Source of the DNA: Amia ocellicauda
Lineage: Eukaryota > Chordata > Actinopteri > Amiiformes > Amiidae
NCBI RefSeq assembly: GCF_036373705.1
Contig: NC_089858.1
Coordinates: 11,084,001 to 11,148,000, forward strand
Direction of reading: 5' to 3'
Length of the DNA: 64,000 bases
Shown: positions 1 to 13,053 of the stretch, one piece after another
Layout of the letters: each line of letters opens with the position of its first letter
How positions within the stretch are numbered: the first letter of the stretch is position 1
Translations under genes and position numbers: made by a program
Notes under the pieces: model-generated
Database searches by the model: none
Seen by the model: only the letters and a program-made list of their open reading frames with translations
What the model was told of the DNA's origin: nothing

Positions 1-2250
1 TTATCGAATGTTAACACTGGTTTCTTTCCATAGATTTAATTATTTATTTTTGCAAATTGTGTTAGTGTTGGTACCCCTTTTTTTCTGCGGGACTGGTGGA
101 AATTGGGCATCGTGAGGGTTCCTTAGAGCACCTCCCTCCCTCTCTTTGCACTATAACAGGAGGTCTCCAGTAATGAAAGATGCTAGGGGGAGAAGAGATG
201 TAATATTGATCCCATGGGTTTAAAGTACCAGGGGAAAAAATGAGTTGGGTCATGCAAAATCAACCTAAAGCATTTATATATATATATATATATTATTTTG
301 ATAAGTAGGCACTAATTTGTATTGAAAGTCATCCATAAATGTCACAAATTAAACAGGCAAGTCAGGATTCTGGGTATCAAGTGGCTTAACATCTCAGAAA
401 GACTGCGAGATTGGAAGGGGCTCCATAGTTGAACACAGCTTTTGATGAAAATGAAAGCCTCAGTACTCCCATAGTCTTGCAACTTGTGTTCTTCTGACCT
501 TGCAGGATTACTAAACGTTCTAACTGGTTATGCCTGATACATGCCTCCCAGTGCGATCAACTCTAAGCAGATTTGTCAACTGCAGCAGTAATACTTTGAG
601 ATGTGATCTTACAAGATCAGTCTATCCATTTCAGATGGCCTATAAATTGTATGTATTTCACAACACCTTAGCTCATTTACAATAACCAATAGCAAGTCTC
701 AGATGATTGCGCTGGGTTGTTAAAGATTGTCTACAGAGATGGCTTTTGTCTTTTTAATTACCTGGTTTGGTTTGACCCAGTCCTGCTATGTAGGTCCTGC
801 CACCTCTCAGCCATATCCATCCGTTGCATTGGATACATGGTGAGATGAAAACGTGGTTATGATACATTTATTTTTTCTGTAAGGACTGATTTGTAGTGGT
901 AGAGTGAAAAACAGATTCTTATTCTCAGAGAAAAAGTTGTAAAGGCAAAAACAAATGAAAACCATCATGGGTAAAAGTATTCTCTCTTGTGTGGGTCAGA
1001 GCAGAAGAGCCTGCTTTGAAAAAGTTGTGCTACGATGTCAGGATATAAGAATTTAAGGTTGCAAATGAAAGGAGGCCATTTGGCCTATTGAAGAACTATC
1101 TTAATGTTCTAATGTTAACCTCATGTTTTTGACTTCACTGCAAAATAAGTATTTTTTATTGTCATTACATGTGTATCAGTATTGTAAAAGTGACTACCAG
1201 CCCATGATAGTAAGTCACTAAAATATCTCAACAAAATGTCTAACGGGGTTCTTCCAACACATATAACCATTCCTGCATTTTGAAAGAAATGTATATTGAT
1301 GTCCACATTCAACACCGGACCCATTATATATTTGCTTCTTAAGAAGGCAGTGAGCTGCTGAATTGATGGGCACAGATTTACAGAACTACCACAACACAGA
1401 TCCAGTTGCAGTGTGTGATATAAGTGCATTGTGAATTAAAGTACGCTTTACAGATCAAGTGAGAAACATGTGCAATGGTTGGAGGCTGTGCTAACCAAGG
1501 CAGTCCTTAGTGAACACCAGCTGTGTGTTTGGGTGTACCTACTTCATCTTTTGGTTGTGTTGTGTCTGTGTGTCACACAGTCTCTGCCAAACACATTGGT
1601 GCCTCAACTTGCAATCCACTTTTTGACCACCTACAAGCAAGCAAGTCTAGAGAAGGAGAAAGCAGTTCTGGTTGTGACAAGTCTTGAATTAAGGTTGGTC
1701 TGCCACAGTGACATCACCATTGTGTTCCTTACCTTGTGCTGCAGGCAACTGCCTGGCGAAACCCACAGTCTCACCTTTTTCATCACTCCAGATAATATTT
1801 TATTTGGTGTTATCACTTTTGTCTTTTGGAGAACAACAATATGGTGCAACTGGAGAAACGGGGGAAAGAAACCAATCAGTGCGAGTAGAAATGGTAGAGG
1901 TGAACTTATTTATAAATGAATAATGACCTGTATAACTGTTCTATTACTGTTCATTTATTTTAGAGCTCTTTCCCTTCCTCCATTGTCTCATTTCCGTTCA
2001 ACCACTCTCCCATCTCCCGTGCTTCTCTGATCTCTTTGCCTATTCATCAGTCTCTCAAAAGACCCAAGATCCCAGGTGTTCCCATGGGGTACCCGAATGG
2101 AGCCCATGAATGTATTTGTTGATATCAGTGGCTGAGAGAAACATGCAACAGGTGGCAGGGCACTACTATCTTTCTTCCTAAGGCTAGTGGACATAGGGGA
2201 AACATGTCTTATTTTTAAAAAACAATATGAATAAAGCAAATTATATACTA

Positions 2251-2326
<76 letters not shown>

Positions 2327-3049
2327 CCAAGGGGAAAGGGTGATTGTAAACTTGTACGTTGTTTTATATGGATTCCGGGAAGGGGCGGCTGACTTGTATT
2401 TCAGTTTTTAGCCTCTCTACGGTTATCCAGCGAGTGATTTGGAATATTTTGCAGTGTGTTGCTGTTACAGTGTACAGCCCCTCCCCCCTCCCCTTTCACA
2501 CCTCTTGTCCCATCCCCCTCTGGTTCTACACCAGGCAGTTGGACTTATTGATAGTCATTTTATCTGATTTCTTTCTTTCTTTCATTCTTTCTGCATTTTC
2601 TTTCTATTTAATTTGTTTGCATTTGCTTTAGCAGACCATATGGTGTAACTGTATCAACACAGGTTCCTTTCAATGTCAAGTGAAACAAATTGTAGGGAAA
2701 TGTATGATATTGTTAGGCTTTCTTTATTACATTTTTGCTAGATGTTTTTTTATGTCAATGTTTTGTGTTCTTGGGCAGTTTTAATTTTTATTTGTTTGGT
2801 TTTTCTATTTTCCCTATTTCATGCTATCAATTATTGCAGAGATGTTACAGAAATGGTTGGAAATTTAAGACTAATTAACACAATGTTGATAATAAAATGC
2901 AGTGAAAATCAACAATGGACATTTAAGAGGTCTTTTTTGTGGGACTGAATACCTCAGTTCCATACAACATTAGAAAGCTTTTTCAGAAACCGTTTCTTTA
3001 AGAGTTTTTAATTTTTTTTTTTCAATACATATGTATATTTATGACTATA
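1..3049. other. Intergenic, no recognised gene
   Basis: I see no open frame with recognisable protein similarity or splice-site support. The stretch holds a short (TA)n run near 277-294, a long (TA)n run at 2,255-2,325 and pyrimidine-rich sequence near 2,480-2,600. It lies downstream of the 3' end of the minus-strand gene ADAMTSL2. Conserved non-coding elements could be present but cannot be judged without comparison. Confidence 0.6.
2255..2325. repeat. (TA)n microsatellite
   Basis: About 71 bases of uninterrupted AT dinucleotides. It is one of several long (TA)n tracts in the window and is likely polymorphic in length. Confidence 0.97.
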
Positions 3050-3051
3050 TA

Positions 3052-4273
3052 CACTCACCTAAAGGATTATTAGGAACACCTGTTCAATTTCTCATTAATG
3101 CAATTATCTCACCAACCAATCACATGGCAGTTGCTTCAATGCATTTAGGGGTGTGGTCCTGGTCAAGACAATCTCCTGAACTCCAAACTGAATGTCTGAA
3201 TGGGAAAGAAAGGTGATTTAAGCAATTTTGAGCGTGGCATGGTTGTTGGTGCCAGACGGGCCGGTCTGAGTATTTCACAATCTGCTCAGTTACTGGGATT
3301 TTCACGCACAACCATTTCTAGGGTTTACAAAGAATGGTGTGAAAAGGGAAAAACATCCAGTATGCGGCAGTCCTGTGGGCGAAAATGCCTTGTTGATGCT
3401 AGAGGTCAGAGGAGAATGGGCCGACTGATTCAAGCTGATAGAAGAGCAACTTTGACTGAAATAACCACTCGTTACAACCAAGGTATGCAGCAAAGCATTT
3501 GTGAAGCCACAACATGTACAACCTTGAGGCGGATGGGCTACAACAGCAGAAGACCCCACCGGGTACCACTCATCTCCACTACAAATAGGAAAAAGAGGCT
3601 ACAATTTGCACAAGCTCACCAAATTTGGACAGTTGAAGCAGTTGACAGTTGTTGCTTTGTCTGATGAGTCTCGATTTCTGTTGAGACATTCAGATGGTAG
3701 AGTCAGAATTTGGCGTAAACAGAATGAGAACATGGATCCATCATGCCTTGTTACTACTGTGCAGGCTGGTGGTGGTGGTGTAATGGTGTGGGGGATGTTT
3801 TCTTGGCACACTTTAGGCCCCTTAGTGCCAATTGGGCATCGTTTAAATGCCACGGCCTACCTGAGCATTGTTTCTGACCATGTCCATCCCTTTATGACCA
3901 CCATGTACCCATCCTCTGATGGCTACTTCCAGCAGGATAATGCACCATGTCACAAAGGTCGAATCATTTCAAATTGGTTTCTTGAACATGACAATGAGTT
4001 CACTGTACTAAACTGGCCCCCACAGTCACCAGATCTCAACCCAATAGAGCATCTTTGGGATGTGGTGGAACAGGAGCTTCGTGCCCTGGATGTGCATCCC
4101 ACAAATCTCCATCAACTGCAAGATGCTATCCTATCAATATGGGCCAACATTTCTAAAGAATGCTTTCAGCACCTTGTTGAATCAATGCCACGTAGAATTA
4201 AGTCAGTTCTGAAGGCGAAAGGGGGTCAAACACAGTATTAGTATGGTGTTCCTAATAATCCTTTAGGTGAGTG
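3052..4273 (+). mobile_element. Tc1/mariner element with DD36E spacing, copy 1 (decayed)
   Basis: A 1,222-bp DNA transposon bounded by 29-bp terminal inverted repeats (3,052-3,080 and 4,245-4,273) that begin CACTCACCTAAAGG. It is flanked by the TA dinucleotides expected as target duplication. The inside is nearly the same as the element at 60,611-61,831. The transposase frame is broken (see next entry), so this copy cannot supply its own enzyme, although its ends look intact and could in principle be used in trans. Confidence 0.95.
3200..4241 (+). pseudogene. Tc1/mariner transposase, frameshifted
   Basis: The reading frame starts at 3,200 (MGKKGDLSNF) and runs through the N-terminal helix-turn-helix DNA-binding region. 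It loses frame near 3,630-3,664, in the segment before the first catalytic Asp, and resumes in another frame to the stop at 4,239-4,241. Compared with the intact copy, the damage is a short indel plus substitutions around the residues just before DESRF. All three catalytic residues survive in the downstream frame (DESRF, QQDNAPCH, NPIEHLW). The two intact parts differ from copy 2 at only about nine residues, so the break is recent. Confidence 0.93.
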
Positions 4274-6837
4274 TATATATATTCATGATATATATATCAC
4301 CACCGTCTCCATCGGTTGAGTGAATTGATATAGGCTTATGGTGATGGTGCGATATTCATATATCATGAAATATTCAGAAATATGTGGAGAACCTACATTC
4401 AGCTATATGAAGAGCTATAAGGAATATTTATGTGCAGGTTAAGACACAGAACTGTAACACTGCTAAGGAATATTTATAGATTTTTCAGGTGCAGCTCAAA
4501 CTAGTAGTTGCCAATGTATTCATTACTATCCTGAATATTTCATTAGTTTTAGGGGTTTTATCACTGTGGAGAAGTTGGTAATTTTGAGAGGTCTACTGAT
4601 AAGTCAAAGCTCAAGTAAAATGCTGCATTTGTCTCAAATCACACTATCAGAGCTATACATTCAGAGATGTTTAGTTTGATAAATTTACACTTTGGTTCTG
4701 TTTTTAAGCAGTCTATTTCAAATTATTGTCAATCCATTTATTTTCTGGTATATATGATAAATTGTATGCAAAGTAATTTTGCCTATGCTGAACACTTAAA
4801 ATTATATGTTATCCACATAATTACAAGTTTATAAAAATTAGAAAGGTACTTAATATCAAAAGTGAGAACATTTATGTAGTGAGATTCCTTTTTAAGACAA
4901 AAACAAGGAAAAATCAAACAGAATACACAATATTTTGGAAGGAAAATATTGCTTTTTTAGAACAATTAAAAAATTGTAATAGAATAAACTTATATACACA
5001 TTGCACATTTTACTTTATTTAAAATATTTCTTGAAGCAAAACAGTAAGACATAAACCAGGATTAAAAAGGTAATCAGCATGTTAATTACATTTTATACAA
5101 TTCAGTCCAATGTTTAGGATTTTGGATGATGCTTTCACCATATACATTGTAGGTATCCTGCAAAGATAGCTGTACCAAACATGTATTTAATGATTAATTT
5201 AGTCAGATTCAGGTATATGGTCTGATTATAGTGTGAGGAGCAATTTCTATCACATATAAATATATTTTTTCTCTCTAAAGATTTGTGCTCTAATATCTAG
5301 CATTGCCTTTTTATTTGTTTGAGCAGATGCCTGTCAAATTGTATAAGTAATCTGGTGCATTAAATAAAGCCTAGCCTCATTGAGTCTAGATTTTGTCAAC
5401 TTTTAAGTTTCAAGGAAAACTAATACATTTGTTTCCTCTCCTCTAACTGTAGATGTGACAGATGCACTCAAATGACCTCACAAGCAATAATATAAATGCA
5501 GAATACACATTTGTTGAAGCAACTCTAACAGATAAGTAAATAAATGACAAATTAAGGTAAAAAATAAATCATACAAAATTAAATAGCTTAAAAATATCTT
5601 GAGCAAAAGTGGTTTTACAGATGGAACCTGGTTTGACATACAGTACTTTTTCTCTTTGTTCTTTGTGCCAGAGGTATCATCCTGTTGTAACAGAAACTGT
5701 GTGAATAACAAGACTGGTAAAGTAAAACCTACTTTATGGTCTGAAATTTAACAAATAAGTCAATATTATTATTAATAAATATTTTAACATGCAATACACT
5801 ACACAGAACAATAATTTAACTGGTCCTTCCACAGTAACAGGAAGTTGTCATGCACAGTCTTATTATTATGATTGGTGTGTTGTATGTGTTTGGTCTTACA
5901 GAAACATGTAATCCTTCAGAATTGAATAACAGGCTATGAAGAGGATGGGAAGAGAAAAGCTCCCAGCACTATGAAATCCCCAATTCATGTCACAAACCCC
6001 AAGTCTCCTATTGCAGACGTGTATAAAACCCAGACATATTCTTCCAGCTTATGGTTTTACACCCCTCAGAAAATGCTCTACAATGCTTACCCGATTAATC
6101 GAAACAAAGCTTAAGACGTGATCTCAAAACTGTGGTTTGTAAGCATGATGATATAACTAACTAGCGGAGGAATGTAAAGAGACACAAAGAATTCATCTCA
6201 TTGGAAACTTAAATTACAAACTAGAGGATTGCTTTTTTATGTTTTATTTTTACTCATTGTTTGTTTGTTTGTTTGTTGCATGCTGGGCAATGGCTGTTCT
6301 CTACTTAGTCAAAGGTGACAGCATAAGGAGTGCAATTTTTGATCCAGTCAATATCAGCAAGAGATGTTGAGCCCTTGGATCACATGCAGTGTGAAATGTG
6401 ACTGTGCTTTTTCAAATGCTCTTCTGGAATACTGTCCTACCTAGAGCTTGCACCCAAAAGGAATATGATTGCACAGCAAGTGCCATAAACAGGTGAGGAT
6501 CTCTAGGACAGTTGTTCTCAGGTCAAGTCTCCTGAGCACAGACAATCCCATAAAGATCTCACCTAGTGTATGAACTCAAATTCAATAGTCTCATTCTATC
6601 CATGTCCCGCTCATCAGTTGAAACTCCCTGACTAATTTATTGAGAATGTGTTATGTCTGTAGCACCCTCTTTAAATATTGTATTATTCTTAATGAAATAA
6701 TTGTGTATTACATATAGTGTGCTTTTATGTCATTTTCACCGCACTGTACCGGAAGGTGATGTTTTATAAAAAAAAAAGTTTACCTTGCCAGAGTCTTTCT
6801 GAGAACAGGTTTACGGTCAACTAAAATTACAAATACC
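4274..6837. other. Intergenic, no recognised gene
   Basis: AT-rich sequence without a supportable gene. It has an imperfect inverted repeat just beyond the Tc1 copy (4,282-4,369) and a short TTTG tandem run near 6,256-6,277. ADAMTSL2 should end its transcript at the right-hand edge. Confidence 0.6.
4282..4369. repeat. Imperfect inverted repeat (hairpin)
   Basis: The arm 4,282-4,304 (TTCATGATATATATATCACC...) pairs with 4,340-4,369 read on the other strand, allowing a few small gaps. The loop is about 35 nt. It starts 9 bp from the end of the DD36E element. It could be a remnant of another inverted-repeat element or an AT-rich hairpin of no function. Confidence 0.5.
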
Positions 6838-6843
6838 TTTATT
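6838..6843 (-). promoter_or_regulatory. ADAMTSL2: Candidate poly(A) signal of ADAMTSL2
   Basis: AATAAA on the minus strand, about 460 nt beyond the ADAMTSL2 stop codon. It would give a modest 3' UTR. Other AATAAA-like words occur further on (for example near 6,240), so the choice is tentative. Confidence 0.3.
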
Positions 6844-7303
6844 TACCAATATTTAAGGCTGGTAATTATAATTTTAATTGAGCCCAAACCTGCTAGGCAA
6901 AGGGGGAAGAAACCAACTGTCACAGATGCATTCTTGTGTGCTGCCATAGCATCCCATTCCCAACATTGGATCGTTACATCACTACAAACACCCAGCGGGA
7001 GCTGTGGTAGATGAAACTTGAGTGAGTGAAAGCCTTCTGGATTCTGAGCTGGACTGTTAGGTCCAATTGTTACCGTTGCTCTGTAATCTGTCAGGTTAGG
7101 GTTCCTTATCAAACAAACTTGAGAAAAGCACAGGGTGTCTTTTGTCCTGCAGCACAACACAGTCTGGTTCCCATCTCCTTTGTGTGGAGAAAGGTGTGAC
7201 AATAGGAACCTGAGGGAGAGGAGTCTGGTTGACTGAAAGTGAACCGGGACAGTTATGGTCGCCCCTGGTGTGGGGGCGGGGGCTCCTCGCTGTGTGGCCT
7301 GCG

Positions 7304-7422
7304 TTAGGAGCGGTTAGATCTGCAGGAGTGGCAGCAGGCCTTGCTGTAGTACCAGTGACTGCACAGGTTGACTTTCAGGGCCAGGGAGCAGTTGGTAGTG
7401 GGCCTGTCCTGGCAGTTCTCGT
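7304..7422 (-). CDS. ADAMTSL2: ADAMTSL2 coding exon 18: PLAC domain and stop
   Basis: Residues about 917-955. The PLAC (protease and lacunin) domain has six cysteines, with [22 protein letters not shown] and HSC; it ends SNRS and TAA (7,306-7,304). Confidence 0.96.
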
Positions 7423-10400
7423 CTGAAAGGAAATTGGGAACAGAATTATTCCTCGGTGTACCTGCAGCTGGCATCACATATGCCAGCATGGGCCTTTCTG
7501 ACACTTCTGCACACTGCAAGCTGCAACAAAACAAGCAGACAGACGACAGGAACATGCAATGTCATCAACACTGCAATTATTCCAAGATTGTTCGATTACA
7601 TCTGAAATTCACCTGCCAACAAGCAACTTGGCTTAATCCTCTTTTCACTGATGTTTTTAAGACATCCAAATTCCAACAGCTGGAACTCCATCCTGCTCAG
7701 TTATAACTGAAAAGACATTTCTGGCAGGAAGTATTCCTTTGACGAATCTACCTTTTTTCTATACTTAGTATTTTTGTATTTTAAAACCAGGTGCTTAGCT
7801 GATGTCACCCAACCCCTATGTGTCTAGTACTTTGACATATGGGATTCCTAATTTGATTTTTATTTTTATTTCTGAGCAGACGACCTTACACAGAGTGACG
7901 TACAGTTGTCACTTACAATTGTTTAAGGGTGTTGTGAGCTGTGTGGGATGTGGGTACCTGGGGGCTCCGTGGGGCAGGGTTGTAAGGCGCAGGTCTGCTT
8001 GGCCACAGGTTTGGTCAGGGGGTCACAGCCACGGACAATCTCCCTGCCCTGATAGCACTTCACATCTCGCATGCGCACGCCTACACCGCACGTCTTGGTG
8101 CACTGTGGGAAGGGGGACAGGACAAGTTCTGTTCTTTAGCAAAGACTGCACCTTTTTTAGTCAGATTAATACGATTATGTGTATTTATGTCAAAACAGCA
8201 AGTCTGTGCTCTGTGCATTACTGGAAACCCCTTCAGCAGGGTTGTACCCAATATGCCATCTGCTTTTCTGGCCAGCAGCAGTCGTTCATTCCACCTCAAT
8301 TGTTAAGTCTTGAGACTGAAGTTATCAAACTGTGAGAATCAGGCACTTAAAATACAATGTGGGGCTCAGACTAGACATGGAATATGTGTTGACTTGGGTC
8401 TCTAGCCCATCCAAGTTTGTCACAGAGTCTCTAGGAAATAGCTGCAAAATCTCCAGGAAATAACATTTATACATAAGTTTGTGGTTAGGTCTAATTAAGT
8501 TTACTGTAATGTTGCTAAGCAGTGGTTTGTACCATTGTGTATTTTATGCATAGCCTATCTTAAATAGTTCAGTCCTCAAATCCATTTCAAGGTTTACAAA
8601 TAGCACAGTTAAAGTTAGGAAATCAGAGGCGCCACTATTAAGTGTCCTGTAAGATTGTTTTGATACAATTTAATAATCATCCACTTGAAGAGTAAGCATC
8701 CTGTCTGTCTAGCCTCTATATTAGACTAAACGCTACATTACAGAAACAGGTCAAGATCAGGGCTTACATGTTGTAGGTAGGCTGATATTTTAACAATGTC
8801 ATGCAATAGTGTAAGCTATGAATCATATTGTTGAAGTGTTTTTCAGACTATATAATATAAAGCTCTTGCCCGTTTTGTACTGTTCATTCAGGAAAGAGTC
8901 TAGCAGATTTGAAAATGTGTTTTTCTGGCAGTGAATGGCACTGAAAAGTGTTTTGCGCAGTGTCTCCAGCTACCCACAGTCCTGAGCTCACCTCAGACCA
9001 GGGGGTGGTGTACCACTTGAAGCAAGGCCTTTCGAAGCACGTGCTCTCCTCGTCTGGCTTTTTGCTGGCGTCACAGTCATCCTCCTCATGGATTTTGAAT
9101 TTTCCGTTGTCGATGCCAACACACAGCACTATCCGCTTCTTCACTCCACGGCCACACGTTGTGTTGCACTATAGGACAACAGGGATGGCCTTTTCCTTTA
9201 GTGTGCAGACTGAGGTTCAGGCACAGGCCAGTCCAGAAACAATTACCCCACAATTACACTTTCTCTACCACTATACTCTGAATCAAAAAGGGTTCTGGTG
9301 GAAATGAGACTCCCATAACAGTCTAATCTATTTCAGGTTATAAAGATTGCACAGATGAAACTGTAAGAACACATGCATTTAGTGTATGCTTAACTATGGG
9401 TTATTGTTTGCTCATATTTAATCACACACAAGAAACCTACAACATACACTCTCAAAGGACAAGAGCTGGAAAAGAAAGACGCCATTGTTGGTGGGACCAC
9501 ATTTCATGTTCTGAACTTTATAGGCTGATTATTACTACAAATGACAAATAGTAGCAGTCTTATTCATCATTGTCTGTCCAGTCCATCAGCAAAAACATGT
9601 CTTACCTTCTCCCAGTCCTGTGCCAGCCAGTGTGCCATGCAGTCCTTCTCACCGCAGGGGTGGATTGCCAGTGGCTTGCTCTCCAGAGTGCACTGGGACT
9701 CGGGCACCACTCTGCCATCTGGCGTCTTGCAATACACGTGCCGGATCATCTTGCCCTGGCCACAAGCACCTGAGCACTGAGCACCCAGAGACAGCGGGAG
9801 ACACAGACAACGATCATTTAATCAAACAGGGAGAGAGACCTAAAGAAACAATGACCTTGCACAAGATAACAGTGGATGTGATTGGCAAATGAAATGCTAT
9901 ATAGCTGTGTAAAAAACAATGATCTATAGATGGAGATTCTCATTGAAATGAATTTGTATAGAGCGCAAAGGGTGATTTCACTGATCCAGGAACTGGAGTA
10001 TGGGAACGGTGATGCATTACTGCCATAGGACCGATAAGGATCAGTTAAATGCAGTTAAAGATTATAATGGAAAAGTGGTACATCTGTTAGAGCAGAGATG
10101 CATTGGGAGGTGAAAAACTGGTGTTGGTGATCTGACAATTGTGACACATGACAGCACCATTCAACAAGACTGCATGGACTAGATACAGTGTAATATAAAC
10201 ATATATAACAAGCCAGAACATCCCAAAGCACATTCATTTTGAAATGACAGGCCTGACATACAAAAGGGAAAGAAACTGACAGATGAAAATATGCATAAAC
10301 TGGGCATCCATCTTGATTGCCTTGAATGGACAGACGCATTTTATGTTACACATGGCGTCCACTTTAGGTTTAGTTAGTTTCAGGACTCTTCACTTACGTG

Positions 10401-12981
10401 GCCAAAGTTTGCTGTCACGGGTTACCCAAGAGAGACTCCCCCGGTATTTTACACTTAAAACCTCATATTTTGCCTCATGTTACCTCACTTTATGTATGTC
10501 GATTCCCTTTGTTCTACCCACCGGTCCCCACTCCGACACTGTCCATTGTCTCTCACACGGCGGTCCTGTGCAATTCTTCGCAGATGGTGGACGGCTCGTC
10601 GCTTCACATGGCTTTTTCTCGTCTGAGCACCTCACTTCCCTTGTCACGATGTCTTTCTTGCCACACTTTGCAGGACACTAGATGGAAACAAATTCATTAT
10701 GCTTAGGTCTTAAGAGAACATGAAGAGATCTATGCACATATTTTTTACCTTGGGAAAATATCTTAAGAAATATTTTTAAATCTCATCTACTATGAGAAAA
10801 AAAAAACCTAATTCCTCTCTTTCACGCTTTTTGTGCTTTGCATCTTGTTGTTCAGTGAACTGGAAACACACAAAAAAGGATTGCTGGAGACTGAGCTGAG
10901 CCATTTACCCATTTCAAAAACGCTTAAGAACTGAGCTCCAGAACCTCAAAAAGAAATCTAGAAAGCATAGCATCTATAAATAAAATGAGGAAATGGAGAC
11001 ATAAGTAATGTAAATAATAGTGTAAAAAGTATATTATGACCTAAAGGCCAACACAGTGTCAAGAAGAAAATAGAAGCCCCTTTTCAGTATTGTTCAGTTT
11101 TTGTGTTCTTCCATGTGGCTGCACACCAAGATGTAGGGTCTTACTCACCTCTGCCCACTCTGCCACCTCCCACTGGGGCCCGCAAGTTGGACTTTTGCAG
11201 GGTCGGCGCTCGGGAGGTCTCTCCAGCTCCGCCAGGTTGCAGAGGTCACTGTACACTGAACTATCCAGGCCAGGGGACAGCATCTTCCAGCATCGCACCA
11301 AGCGGAACTGAAACCCTTCCCCACACGTTCTGGAACATTCGCTCCAGCTGCTCGCCTCCCACCTGCAGCACACAGTTCAAAGGTCAGAGTGTGCTTGCTC
11401 TGTCACTCTCTCTCTATCACACACACACACACACTCAGCCCACAGCAGTATTTAGGACATGGTCTGTAGGGAATACTGAACCATGTTCATTTGTTCACTG
11501 AATGATTTCTGTCAGTTTCACATTTTGTCTTTCTCTAGTCTCTGATGTATACAATCTTTTCTGGCACAAAGCTGTATACAGTTGGTAAACTATACTGCAG
11601 GTTTCTTCAGCAATCAGAGACATTTACCAAAATACCAAGACACTGAAGCTTTACATTCTGCCTCATTAAGTTAAAAGTGGGGATGCAGTGTATATTTATA
11701 TAATGGGCACTGCAAAGTATATATTCAATATTTTAAACAGTAATTTCAAGTGTATTTTAAGACAAGTAACTGCCTCTTCAGAAATACTTATATTAATATG
11801 TATCTTCAGAGGGAGCTTCATTTAGACACAACTCACACAACTATTATTTAGTCAAAATTGCATTTAAATTTTCAGTATATGCAGAAAATCTTGCACTGTA
11901 ATTTTTGATGCATACATTTTAATCAGTAGATGTGTTAGAAAGTGAAAGATTTAAGTACATTTGATGTATATTAAGTATGTATATATTTTTATGTAGCGGC
12001 TTCTTGCCCTGACCTGTGCTAAATGTTTCAATTATCAGGTAGAAAGTCCTGAAATGTAACATCAACGCAATAAAGATTGAGTTGAAGTCATACATATTTA
12101 AGTGTGGCCTTTTAATGGCTGTTGCATCATTTCAGCACTAGAGGTCATATTTAACATCAATAATGCCAGACAGGAGGCAACTGCAGACATTTGACATCGG
12201 AAGCATTTCATTCCTGTCCTGTCATTTTCATGGTGATTTTCAAAGCTATTTGCACCATAATAGAATTGGATCCTGATTACAGTCTCAAAAGTCTAAAGAT
12301 GCAAATTAATTTACCTGTGGTATGAGCATAGTAGGAGTAACAACAGAACATATAAGAATGGTGCTGAGTGATTATGGTGTGTTTAAGTTTATTGTCAGGC
12401 TCTCCTCACCTGGGCTGGCACTCCCTCCCAATACAGAAATCATGGACCGGCTCCGGGCGTGTGAGGGCATCGCAGTACATGTCATCTACCTCAGCCCCAT
12501 CATACCGCACACACATGGCATAGGACTTAGCCACACCTAGCACCAACAGAAGTAAAGGAACCCATTGAAATATTTTGCTAAGGTTGAACCAGATGGCTTT
12601 CGTGTTCACCTAGTTGGTTTAGGCAAGCATGAGATCAGACACAGAGCTGAACACCTATGGATGTGATTGTGCTGGTTGTTGACTTCCCATATGCAACACT
12701 CCTAGAAGTATTAGGGTAAATGATAATGAACACAAGAATTTTACATACACATGTTCTCTCCTGGAGGAAAATCCCAGGCACAGCTACTTCAACAGCAGAA
12801 GGGACAGAGAGGAACCACAACCAAATACTCAGAATCACAAATGGAAAGAAAGAATAGTGTTGTAAAGTGTGTTGGCAGGGGCCTGACATGGATGTAATTC
12901 ACAATTCCCCCCCACCACCTTAATGACGTTCAACAGTCTGCTGATGAAAATCAACCTTGAGAAAAAAAATTAAATACAAAA

Positions 12982-13053
<72 letters not shown>

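Noticed and set aside
1470-1919. Open frame of 149 codons on the plus strand
   Set aside because: No recognisable domain, low-complexity hydrophobic composition and no splice or promoter support; length is within chance for 64 kb.
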